A stretch of DNA of 6,150 nucleotides from positions 1 to 6,150 of the forward strand of contig QKHD01000352.1 in the NCBI GenBank assembly GCA_003250175.1, given 5' to 3'. The notes beneath the pieces are model-generated. The model did not search any database and was not told the DNA's origin. It saw nothing but the letters and a program-made list of their open reading frames with translations. The translations under genes and the position numbers were made by a program. The stretch's first letter is position 1, and each line of letters begins with the position of its first letter. Shown one piece after another: positions 1 through 5,133 of the stretch. Source of the stretch: Helicobacteraceae bacterium (lineage in GTDB: Bacteria > Campylobacterota > Campylobacteria > Campylobacterales > SZUA-545).

Positions 1-113
1 TCGTTTTTAATAATGGCGACACGGTAGTCGTTCAGCAGAATGGAGGCGACTTTCTGGATGATGGTGGTCTTCCCGCTGTTGGAAGGTCCGGTAAAGGCGA
101 CGGCTCGTCTCAT
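1..113 (-). CDS. mobB: MobB, molybdopterin-guanine dinucleotide biosynthesis protein B (N-terminal part; runs off the left edge)
   Basis: Only the first 37 codons are in the window, reading leftwards from the ATG at 113. The peptide begins MRRAVAFTGPSNSGKTT and continues to a VAIIKN strand. This is the P-loop pattern of MobB: a Walker A GPSNSGKTT at residues 9-17 directly after the first beta strand, followed by a second strand of the VAIIKHD type. MobB is a cytoplasmic GTP-binding accessory protein that helps MobA attach GMP to molybdopterin for DMSO-reductase-family enzymes. The start is supported by an AGGGGA Shine-Dalgarno-like element at 118-123. The gene is divergent from dbpA and has a perfect TATAAT on its own strand upstream. 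Other small P-loop NTPases cannot be fully excluded from so short a piece, but the GPSNSGKTT form is typical of MobB. Confidence 0.82.
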   Translation of the reverse strand, partial: MRRAVAFTGPSNSGKTTIIQKVASILLNDYRVAIIKN

Positions 114-146
114 TCTTTCCCCTGCATGCTCTTCTTTTTGCCGCGT

Positions 147-152
147 ATTATA
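147..152 (-). promoter_or_regulatory. Candidate -10 element of the mobB promoter
   Basis: On the minus strand this reads TATAAT, a perfect sigma-70 -10 match, within GGCTATAAT. It lies about 34 bases upstream of the mobB ATG, giving an expected transcription start near 140. No good -35 hexamer is seen 16-18 bases further upstream. Weak -35 boxes are usual in AT-driven promoters of Campylobacterota. Confidence 0.5.
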
Positions 153-172
153 GCCAAGATTAGTTTATACGC

Positions 173-178
173 TATACT
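173..178 (+). promoter_or_regulatory. Candidate -10 element of the dbpA promoter
   Basis: TATACT matches the -10 consensus at five of six positions. It lies 22 bases before the chosen dbpA ATG at 201, so transcription would begin near 185 and leave a leader of about 16 bases, rich in A. No convincing -35 is seen. Its position downstream of the alternative ATG at 126 is one reason to reject that earlier start. Confidence 0.4.
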
Positions 179-200
179 TCCGATAAAAAAAGCGACCCCG

Positions 201-1577
201 ATGCCCCAACCCTTTGCACGCCTCAACCTCCCCGCCGATATGCTTAAAAACCTCAGTGACATGGGCTACGCCGCCATGACCCCGATCCAATCCGCCGCCC
301 TGCCCCTAATTTTAAAGGGCAGCGACGTCATTGCCCAGGCAGCCACCGGCAGCGGCAAAACGGCGGCCTTTGGTATCGGGCTGATCCAGGGGGTCAACGT
401 ACGCAAACGCGCCGTGCAGGCCCTGGTTTTGTGCCCTACCCGTGAGCTGGCCGAGCAGGTGGCCGGGGAGCTGCGCCGACTGGGCCGTACCGTGGCCAAC
501 CTCAAGATCCTCACCCTTTGCGGCGGTATTCCCATGCGGCCGCAGCGTGCGTCGCTGGTGCACGGGGCGCACATCATCGTCGGCACCCCCGGGCGGATCA
601 AGGCCTTTTTGGATGAAGACGGCCTTGATCTGACGTCATCCTCGCAACTCGTTTTGGACGAAGCGGACCGGATGCTGGACATGGGGTTTTGGGATGATGT
701 GGAAAAGATCATTTCCCACCTTCCAGAACCGCGCCAGAGCCTGCTCTTTTCCGCTACGTTTCGGGAGGATATTCTAGAAATTGCCGAGCGCATCCTGGAG
801 AATCCGGAGCGCGTCACCGTCGATACCGTCACCCACGCTCCGGATATCGAGGAGTCCCTTATTCAAACCGATGCAAACAAAAAGGTGCAGATGCTGGAAA
901 AGGTACTCGAAAGCCTGCCCAGGGACAACACCCTGATCTTCTGCAACCGCAAAACCACCTGCAGTGAACTGAGCCGCCATCTTAACGACGCCGGGTTTCA
1001 CGCCCTGGATATCCACGGCGATCTGGACCAAAAAGAGCGCACGGAGACGCTGATCTGCTTTAAAAACGGCAGTTTTCCGATTTTGGTGGCCACCGACCTG
1101 GCCGCACGGGGGCTTGATATTCAAGGCTTGCCGCTGGTAATCAACTACGACGTTCCGGAGCGTCCGGAGGTCTACCGTCACCGCATCGGACGTACGGGCC
1201 GCGCGGGTGAGTCCGGCATCGCCATCACCCTGGCCACCCCGGAGGATACGGACGCCCTGCGCAATCTCGAAGCCCACGACGGCCGGCTTCCTGCGCCCAT
1301 GAATCCGGCCACTCTGCCCAAACCCGATGCGGCCAAGCGCCCACCTGCCCTCATAACACTCTTTATCGAAGGGGGCAAGCGCCACAAGCTGCGCCCCGGA
1401 GATATTCTGGGTGCCCTCACCAAAGACGTGGGGCTTCCCGGCAACAGCGTCGGTAAAATCGACGTGCTTGACCGGGTGACCTACGTGGCCGTCCGCCAGG
1501 AAGCGGCCGATGATGCCCTGGAGGGGCTTCGCGTTAAAGGCATCAAGGGGCGGAGTTTCCGTATCTGGAGCGTCTAA
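201..1577 (+). CDS. dbpA: DbpA, ATP-dependent DEAD-box RNA helicase specific for 23S rRNA
   Basis: Complete 458-residue protein, almost the length of Escherichia coli DbpA (457). All helicase motifs are present: Q motif with F5 and Q30, motif I AATGSGKT 47-54, Ia PTRELA 79-84, GG 108-109, Ib TPGR 129-132, II DEAD 153-156, III SAT 184-186, IV LIFCNR 245-250, V ATDLAARGLD 297-306, VI HRIGRTGRAG 327-336. After a Pro-rich linker near 363-382, residues 383-458 match the DbpA RNA-binding domain (IEGGKRHKLRPGDILGAL, VGKIDVLDRVTYVAV, GIKGRSFRI). In E. coli that domain recognises hairpin 92 of 23S rRNA, so the expected role is late 50S subunit assembly in the cytoplasm. The ATG at 201 is chosen because residues before it are not DbpA-like and would start upstream of the likely promoter. 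There is no clear Shine-Dalgarno, only an A-rich leader. Other DEAD-box helicases lack this C-terminal domain. Confidence 0.93.
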   Translation: MPQPFARLNLPADMLKNLSDMGYAAMTPIQSAALPLILKGSDVIAQAATGSGKTAAFGIGLIQGVNVRKRAVQALVLCPTRELAEQVAGELRRLGRTVANLKILTLCGGIPMRPQRASLVHGAHIIVGTPGRIKAFLDEDGLDLTSSSQLVLDEADRMLDMGFWDDVEKIISHLPEPRQSLLFSATFREDILEIAERILENPERVTVDTVTHAPDIEESLIQTDANKKVQMLEKVLESLPRDNTLIFCNRKTTCSELSRHLNDAGFHALDIHGDLDQKERTETLICFKNGSFPILVATDLAARGLDIQGLPLVINYDVPERPEVYRHRIGRTGRAGESGIAITLATPEDTDALRNLEAHDGRLPAPMNPATLPKPDAAKRPPALITLFIEGGKRHKLRPGDILGALTKDVGLPGNSVGKIDVLDRVTYVAVRQEAADDALEGLRVKGIKGRSFRIWSV

Positions 1578-1605
1578 AGAAGGGTGGATCTTGGCTGCAA
1601 TGCAG

Positions 1606-1611
1606 TATAAT
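1606..1611 (+). promoter_or_regulatory. Candidate -10 element of the 2OG-Fe(II) oxygenase gene
   Basis: A perfect TATAAT lies 28 bases after the dbpA stop codon. Transcription would start near 1617-1618, which leaves about 20 bases before the TTG start at 1637. No good -35 hexamer is visible at 16-18 bases. The element overlaps the in-frame ATG at 1610, which argues against that ATG being the start. Confidence 0.45.
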
Positions 1612-1625
1612 GCGCCATTTCACTC

Positions 1626-1630
1626 GGGAG
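1626..1630 (+). promoter_or_regulatory. Ribosome binding site that favours a TTG start for the oxygenase
   Basis: GGGAG sits 6 bases before the in-frame TTG at 1637. The alternative starts, ATG at 1610 and ATG at 1691, have no Shine-Dalgarno-like sequence upstream. Confidence 0.5.
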
Positions 1631-1636
1631 AGCTCC

Positions 1637-2359
1637 TTGAAGCAGATCAGCCAACGGATTTATTGTGACGATTTTGTCGAATCCTGCTACATGGAGAGCC
1701 GCCGTTTCCCCAACCCCTATCTGGAAACACCCTATCTGGTTATTCCCGATTTCCTGGACGCCGAACGCTGCCAAAGCATCGCCAAAAAGACCTTTGCCGC
1801 CTCCGATGCCAAGCGTGCCATGCTCAAAACCACGATTTTAGACGGCGTGGTCGATCCCACCGTGGATGAGGCAATCCGCAAAACCCACATCTACACCTTG
1901 GATGATGACGATGCCGAGGCTTACCGCGAGGCCTTTGTCCGTCATCAGAGCATCATCGAAAACTACTTTCACGCCGCACTCACCACCGCCACCGATGTGC
2001 AGGTGCTCGAATACGAAACAGGGTTTTTCTACAAAAAACATGCCGACGACTCCAACGAGATCATTGATCAGGAGGGCAACACGGTGGGCTTTAATCTGAT
2101 TGCACCCCAGCGCAAGGTGACTACGGTGCTTTTTGCCACGGCCCATGACGATGCGCCCGCTTCACCCCACTCTTTTAGCGGCGGGGAGTTGCTCTTTAAC
2201 TACCTGAGTGACGCGAGCGGTGCGATCGTCACCCTTCGGCCCAAGGCAGGCGACATGGTGGTGTTTCTCTCCAACCCGGTCTTTAGCCATGAGGTTTGCC
2301 CCGTAACGGGCGGCTACCGGCTTAGCCTCGTGCAGTGGCATAACGCCCTGATGCACTAA
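1637..2359 (+). CDS. 2-oxoglutarate/Fe(II)-dependent dioxygenase, prolyl-4-hydroxylase-like fold, substrate unknown
   Basis: 240-residue soluble protein if started at TTG 1637 (249 from ATG 1610, 222 from ATG 1691). The C-terminal half carries the full 2OG-Fe(II) oxygenase signature. The HxD metal ligands are H135 and D137 (KKHADDS), the distal metal ligand is H218 (FSHEV), and R228 in GYRLSLVQWH is placed to bind the 2-oxoglutarate carboxylate. FSGGELLF and PKAGDMVVF are the usual jelly-roll strands before the distal histidine. The N-terminal PYLVIPDFLDAERC segment is typical of the P4Hc-like branch. Such enzymes couple decarboxylation of 2-oxoglutarate with O2 to hydroxylation of a protein or small molecule, and the substrate cannot be read from the sequence. 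The gene follows dbpA by 59 bases with its own -10, and its stop faces that of the kinase gene 8 bases away. The conserved-looking RIYCDDFVESCY stretch before M19 favours the TTG start. Confidence 0.85.
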   Translation: MKQISQRIYCDDFVESCYMESRRFPNPYLETPYLVIPDFLDAERCQSIAKKTFAASDAKRAMLKTTILDGVVDPTVDEAIRKTHIYTLDDDDAEAYREAFVRHQSIIENYFHAALTTATDVQVLEYETGFFYKKHADDSNEIIDQEGNTVGFNLIAPQRKVTTVLFATAHDDAPASPHSFSGGELLFNYLSDASGAIVTLRPKAGDMVVFLSNPVFSHEVCPVTGGYRLSLVQWHNALMH

Positions 2360-2367
2360 GGGCTGGC

Positions 2368-3624
2368 TTACACTTCTTCGCCCGTCGAGACGTTGTCCCG
2401 CCCCACGACGATCGTAAAACAGGCTCCCTCGTTGCGGTTTTGCACAGTCAGGGAGCCCTTCATGTTCTGCTCGATAATCATCTTGGACATGTAGAGCCCG
2501 ATTCCCGTCCCGTTTTTATCGCCCTTGGTGGTGAAGTACGGGTCAAACACCTTGCCGATCACCTCCGGAGCGATTCCGCCTGCGTTATCTTCAATCTCGA
2601 TTATCACGTCGCCCTCTTGCAGGAAGCTTCGTACCTCTATACGCCCCTGGGCCAGCAGGCGCTCTTCCATGACGTCCTTGGCATTTTTGATGATATTGAT
2701 CATCACCTGGGAAAATTCACTCTTAAAGCCGAAAATCTTGGCATCGTGGTCGCTGTGGTAGGTCAGGGTAATGTTGCCGCTTTTGAGGCTGGCATCGACC
2801 AGCGAGAGGGTGTCCTCCATGACATTATCCAGAGAGAAGAGCGTTTTGCTCTTGTTGGGCTTGAAGAAGTTTTTAAAATCATCAATCGTATCGGACATCT
2901 GCTCGATGACCTTCATGGACGTGGCCACGCTCTCGTCCAGATAATCATGATTAAGCTCGCCAAACTCAAAGGCGTCCCGCAGATCCTGAATCTGCAGGGC
3001 CAGGATATTCAGAGGCTGGCGCCACTGGTGGGCAATATTGCCGATCATCTCCCCCATGGCCGCCAGACGGGATTGCTGCATTAGCATGTATTTCTGCTCG
3101 ATATCCCGGGTGATGTCCTCCAGGCTGGCCACGTAGGTTCGGGGCGTTTCGCGGCTGATACCGAAGGTGACCCGGGCGATAAAGCTCGAGCCATCCTTGC
3201 GGCGAAACTCAAACTCGTTGTTTTCGTCATGAAAGGTGGTTTCGCCTGTGTCAATCAGGTTTCGGATGGTACGACGGTTTTTATCAAAATGGCAAAAATC
3301 AAATAAAAACTCCACATCGATTTCATCCAGTATTTCCGCTTCTGTGTAGCGGAAAAGGTGCTCCGCGCTGCGGTTATAGGCATGAATCTTTAGCGTGTCA
3401 TCAAAGGCGATGATAGCGCTGGCCGTGCTCTCCAAAATGGTCCGGAGGTATTCGCGCTCGCGACGGATATCGGCGTTTTTTTCGCCCACCTGACGCTGCA
3501 GCTCTTTGAGGCGTCGGTTGGCCTCTTCCATGTCCTGCTGGATATGGTAGTTTTGCTTGAGGGCATCCTGAAGGACCTTATTTTTGGCCTCCAGCCGGGC
3601 TATCTGCTTTTCGAGATCACTCAT
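2368..3624 (-). CDS. Soluble PAS-domain sensor histidine kinase coupled to the ODP gene
   Basis: 418 residues with no signal peptide or membrane segment, so it is cytoplasmic. Residues 1-60 form a charged coiled coil with leucine heptads. A PAS domain follows at about 60-175, ending in SLEDITRD. The dimerisation/phosphoacceptor helix has H199 in IAHQWRQPLN, a form common in Campylobacterota and deltaproteobacterial kinases. The ATPase domain is complete: N box with N314, G1 DNAGG 346-350, F box FDPYFTTK 360-367, G2 GTGIGL 372-377. There is no receiver or output domain, so phosphate must pass to a regulator encoded elsewhere. The start codon lies inside the end of the ODP gene, with an 8-base overlap (ATGAGTGA), which indicates translational coupling and a shared message. 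By inference the coupled ODP protein, and perhaps the PAS domain, supplies the input signal. I see no PAS residue that proves a haem or flavin cofactor. Confidence 0.92.
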   Translation of the reverse strand: MSDLEKQIARLEAKNKVLQDALKQNYHIQQDMEEANRRLKELQRQVGEKNADIRREREYLRTILESTASAIIAFDDTLKIHAYNRSAEHLFRYTEAEILDEIDVEFLFDFCHFDKNRRTIRNLIDTGETTFHDENNEFEFRRKDGSSFIARVTFGISRETPRTYVASLEDITRDIEQKYMLMQQSRLAAMGEMIGNIAHQWRQPLNILALQIQDLRDAFEFGELNHDYLDESVATSMKVIEQMSDTIDDFKNFFKPNKSKTLFSLDNVMEDTLSLVDASLKSGNITLTYHSDHDAKIFGFKSEFSQVMINIIKNAKDVMEERLLAQGRIEVRSFLQEGDVIIEIEDNAGGIAPEVIGKVFDPYFTTKGDKNGTGIGLYMSKMIIEQNMKGSLTVQNRNEGACFTIVVGRDNVSTGEEV

Positions 3625-4408
3625 GTCCCAATTCCGGATAGATAATATCCAAACCGCAACGCAGACGGTTCAGGTAGTCGAGGGCGGCGGGTACATCCTT
3701 GCCGGTAATGATCGAGCCGTGCTGGGGCAGGATGGCTTTTATGGGGAGGTCTTTGATACGGTTGACAAAGCCTCTGGCCGCAATGTTGGAGGCCATGTAG
3801 TCCTTATGGAAAAGATCGAGCGCCATGCGGTGTTCGCCAAAGTCTTCCACCACGAGGTTCCAGTCGATATCGAGCGCCGCCCAGACATCTCCGGAGAAGA
3901 GAAATCCGGAGGCGGGGTCAAAGGTGGCAAAGGCCCCCGGAAAGTGTAGAAACGGCGCCTCCACAAACTGCAGGGTGCGGCCGTTGGAAAAGGGGTATTC
4001 GGCGTATTCGACGACGTCGTAGTAATCGTAGGCACCGGTGCCGTAGTACGGCAGCAAGACGTTGGTTCTAGGAGAAGTGAAGACGCGGATTTTCGGATTA
4101 AAGGCGAGCCAGTCGACCATGGAGGCACCCACGTCGGGGTCTTGGTGGCAGAGAATCATGCCCGTGACATCCATGGGGTTCATGATCTGGGCGACGCGGT
4201 CTTTGACCGCCTCAAAGAAGTTCCGGTTGCCCGGATCGACGATAATCGCCTCGTCCGCGGAACGGATCAGATAGACATTGCAGCGAAAGGCCGTCTCCTC
4301 GACGACGCCCAGCCAGTAGACGGCATGGTCACCCTCTTGGAATAAAACGGTGGGTTCCGCCAGAAAGTTTTCGTTGTTCTGGCGGCTGTTGATCTCTGTC
4401 AGCTCCAT
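3617..4408 (-). CDS. Stand-alone ODP-type diiron protein (metallo-beta-lactamase fold), probable O2/NO sensor or reductase module
   Basis: 263 residues resembling the N-terminal diiron domain of flavodiiron proteins, without the flavodoxin domain that carries FMN in the full-length enzymes. The opening YWLGVVEETAFRCNVYLI and the IIVDPG strand fit that fold. Six candidate metal ligands are in order: H88, D90, D92 (HQDPDV), H155 (FLHFPGAF), D174 (FSGDVWA) and H230 (LPQHGS). Compared with the usual HxExDH, Asp replaces Glu and Val replaces the second His. ODP proteins bind O2 or NO at the diiron site, and in Treponema denticola one serves as an oxygen sensor for chemotaxis. The ATG at 4408 has a GAAGGGA Shine-Dalgarno at 4413-4419. 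The gene follows the globin by 69 bases and overlaps the kinase by 8, which favours a sensory role. An enzyme using a separate flavodoxin or rubredoxin, or a general metallo-hydrolase, remains possible. Confidence 0.85.
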   Translation of the reverse strand: MELTEINSRQNNENFLAEPTVLFQEGDHAVYWLGVVEETAFRCNVYLIRSADEAIIVDPGNRNFFEAVKDRVAQIMNPMDVTGMILCHQDPDVGASMVDWLAFNPKIRVFTSPRTNVLLPYYGTGAYDYYDVVEYAEYPFSNGRTLQFVEAPFLHFPGAFATFDPASGFLFSGDVWAALDIDWNLVVEDFGEHRMALDLFHKDYMASNIAARGFVNRIKDLPIKAILPQHGSIITGKDVPAALDYLNRLRCGLDIIYPELGHE

Positions 4409-4435
4409 GATTTCCCTTCAAAGTAACTACCCTGT

Positions 4436-4464
4436 ATTGTGGCAGAAATATCGTCCGGAATCAA
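4436..4464 (-). promoter_or_regulatory. Candidate promoter for the ODP-kinase pair
   Basis: On the minus strand, -35 TTGATT (4459-4464) and -10 CACAAT (4436-4441) are separated by exactly 17 bases. The -10 is preceded by TGC, an extended -10 motif. A run of seven A residues (plus-strand T-run at 4466-4472) sits just upstream like an UP element. Each hexamer matches consensus at four of six positions. Transcription would start near 4429, about 20 bases before the ODP ATG. The ODP-kinase pair may therefore be transcribed on its own as well as by read-through from the globin. Confidence 0.35.
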
Positions 4465-4477
4465 GTTTTTTTAAGCT

Positions 4478-4948
4478 TCAGACCTTGACCATCTCCTCAT
4501 AGGTTCCGGTTTTTTTGATGCTGACGTTGACGATGTGTTTGGAGAAGGCTTCGACGTAGTTCCAGAAAGAGTCTTTGAGCTCCTGTTCCAGATCCAGCTC
4601 GGCCAGCGCCTGCTGCATGCAGTGTAGCCACCCTTCCCGGGATTTCGGGGTGATGCTGAAGCGTCGGTGGACATACTCCATGTTCTTGCCGCCGCGGCGT
4701 TCGTCATGCCACTTGCGCCCACCCATGAGCTGAACGAAAAAGTCGCTGCTGTTCTGCTTGGCGGCTTCAAGCTCCGGACCTTCCTGGGGGAAGAAGTGGG
4801 CGACATCGTCGTCCTCACTGATAATGTCATAAAAACGGCTCATGAAGGCGCGGAATTTCTCTTCACCGAGGGTTTCGAGAATACGGGGGTCCGGTGCGGA
4901 AAACTCTGGGCGGTCTCCCACTTCCATGGTCGAAATATCGTAAGGCAA
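4478..4948 (-). CDS. Truncated haemoglobin (2/2 globin), group II-like
   Basis: 156 residues if started at TTG 4948. After an N-terminal extension of about 22 residues, the globin fold covers roughly residues 23-145. The B-helix FYDII gives Tyr B10 at Y40, the CD corner carries F52/F53 (HFF), VHRRFSIT gives the proximal His F8 at H94, and REGWLHCM gives the Trp G8 at W107 typical of groups II and III. The spacing from this His to Trp and the WLHCMQQAL helix are closest to group II. Such globins bind O2 or NO with high affinity and serve in NO detoxification, O2 delivery or sensing. The sequence does not say which applies here. The start is set by AAGGAG 5 bases before the TTG. A further in-frame TTG at 4972 and an ATG at 4927 have no such site. 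The gene precedes the ODP gene by 69 bases on the same strand and diverges from pyk. Confidence 0.87.
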   Translation of the reverse strand: MPYDISTMEVGDRPEFSAPDPRILETLGEEKFRAFMSRFYDIISEDDDVAHFFPQEGPELEAAKQNSSDFFVQLMGGRKWHDERRGGKNMEYVHRRFSITPKSREGWLHCMQQALAELDLEQELKDSFWNYVEAFSKHIVNVSIKKTGTYEEMVKV

Positions 4949-4953
4949 ACGTG

Positions 4954-4959
4954 CTCCTT
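4954..4959 (-). promoter_or_regulatory. Ribosome binding site that fixes the TTG start of the globin gene
   Basis: On the minus strand this is AAGGAG, a near-perfect Shine-Dalgarno, 5 bases before TTG at 4946-4948. The next in-frame ATG, 21 bases downstream of that TTG, lacks any such element. Confidence 0.65.
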
Positions 4960-5057
4960 GTATGGGTTGCAATATGAATTTAAAAGTGTCATCCTAACCA
5001 AAAAGATCCCTTCACCCAAGGAAAACAGGGCTTTTTCCGCTCCTTTTTTACAAAAGT

Positions 5058-5070
5058 TTACCATCGGTAA
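5058..5070. promoter_or_regulatory. Small inverted repeat upstream of pyk, possible operator
   Basis: TTACC-ATC-GGTAA has 5-base arms and a 3-base spacer. Its centre is about 42 bases before the predicted pyk transcription start, where class II activators bind, and it lies in the spacer shared with the divergent globin gene. Five-base arms are expected by chance about this often in a spacer of 185 bases when several spacer lengths are allowed, so this is only a candidate. Confidence 0.2.
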
Positions 5071-5090
5071 TACCCTTGCCAAAAAAGCTA

Positions 5091-5099
5091 TGTTAGAAT
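5091..5099 (+). promoter_or_regulatory. Extended -10 element of the pyk promoter
   Basis: TGTTAGAAT is an extended -10 (TGn followed by TAGAAT, five of six consensus positions). It places the transcription start near 5106 and leaves a leader of about 28 bases. No good -35 is seen at 17 bases, which fits an extended -10 promoter. Confidence 0.5.
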
Positions 5100-5133
5100 A
5101 GACCCGAAACCAAAAAAACCGAGGAAACAGAAC

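Noticed and set aside
126..200. N-terminal extension of dbpA from an ATG at 126
   Set aside because: The 25 extra residues do not resemble the DbpA N-terminus, there is no Shine-Dalgarno, and the start would lie upstream of the likely dbpA -10 and next to the mobB ribosome binding site.
2292..2310. CCCGT-A-ACGGG inverted repeat near the end of the oxygenase gene, considered as a terminator
   Set aside because: It lies inside the coding region, its loop would be one base, and no T-run follows on either strand.
2440..3084. Plus-strand open frame of 214 codons opposite the kinase
   Set aside because: It lies wholly antisense to a kinase with all its motifs intact. The translation has no recognisable domain, and the open frame follows from codon bias of the real gene.
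3584..3949. Plus-strand open frame of 121 codons opposite the ODP/kinase junction
   Set aside because: Antisense to two well-supported genes, with no family resemblance and no ribosome binding site of note.
4462..4478. Run of seven T residues downstream of the globin stop, considered as a terminator
   Set aside because: The T-run is on the plus strand, while globin transcription runs on the minus strand, and the flanking stem is only about 3 base pairs. It fits better as an A-tract upstream of the ODP promoter.
4667..5101. Plus-strand open frame of 144 codons running from inside the globin gene to the pyk promoter
   Set aside because: The first two thirds is antisense to the globin, the last part reads through AT-rich promoter DNA, and the peptide looks like nothing known.
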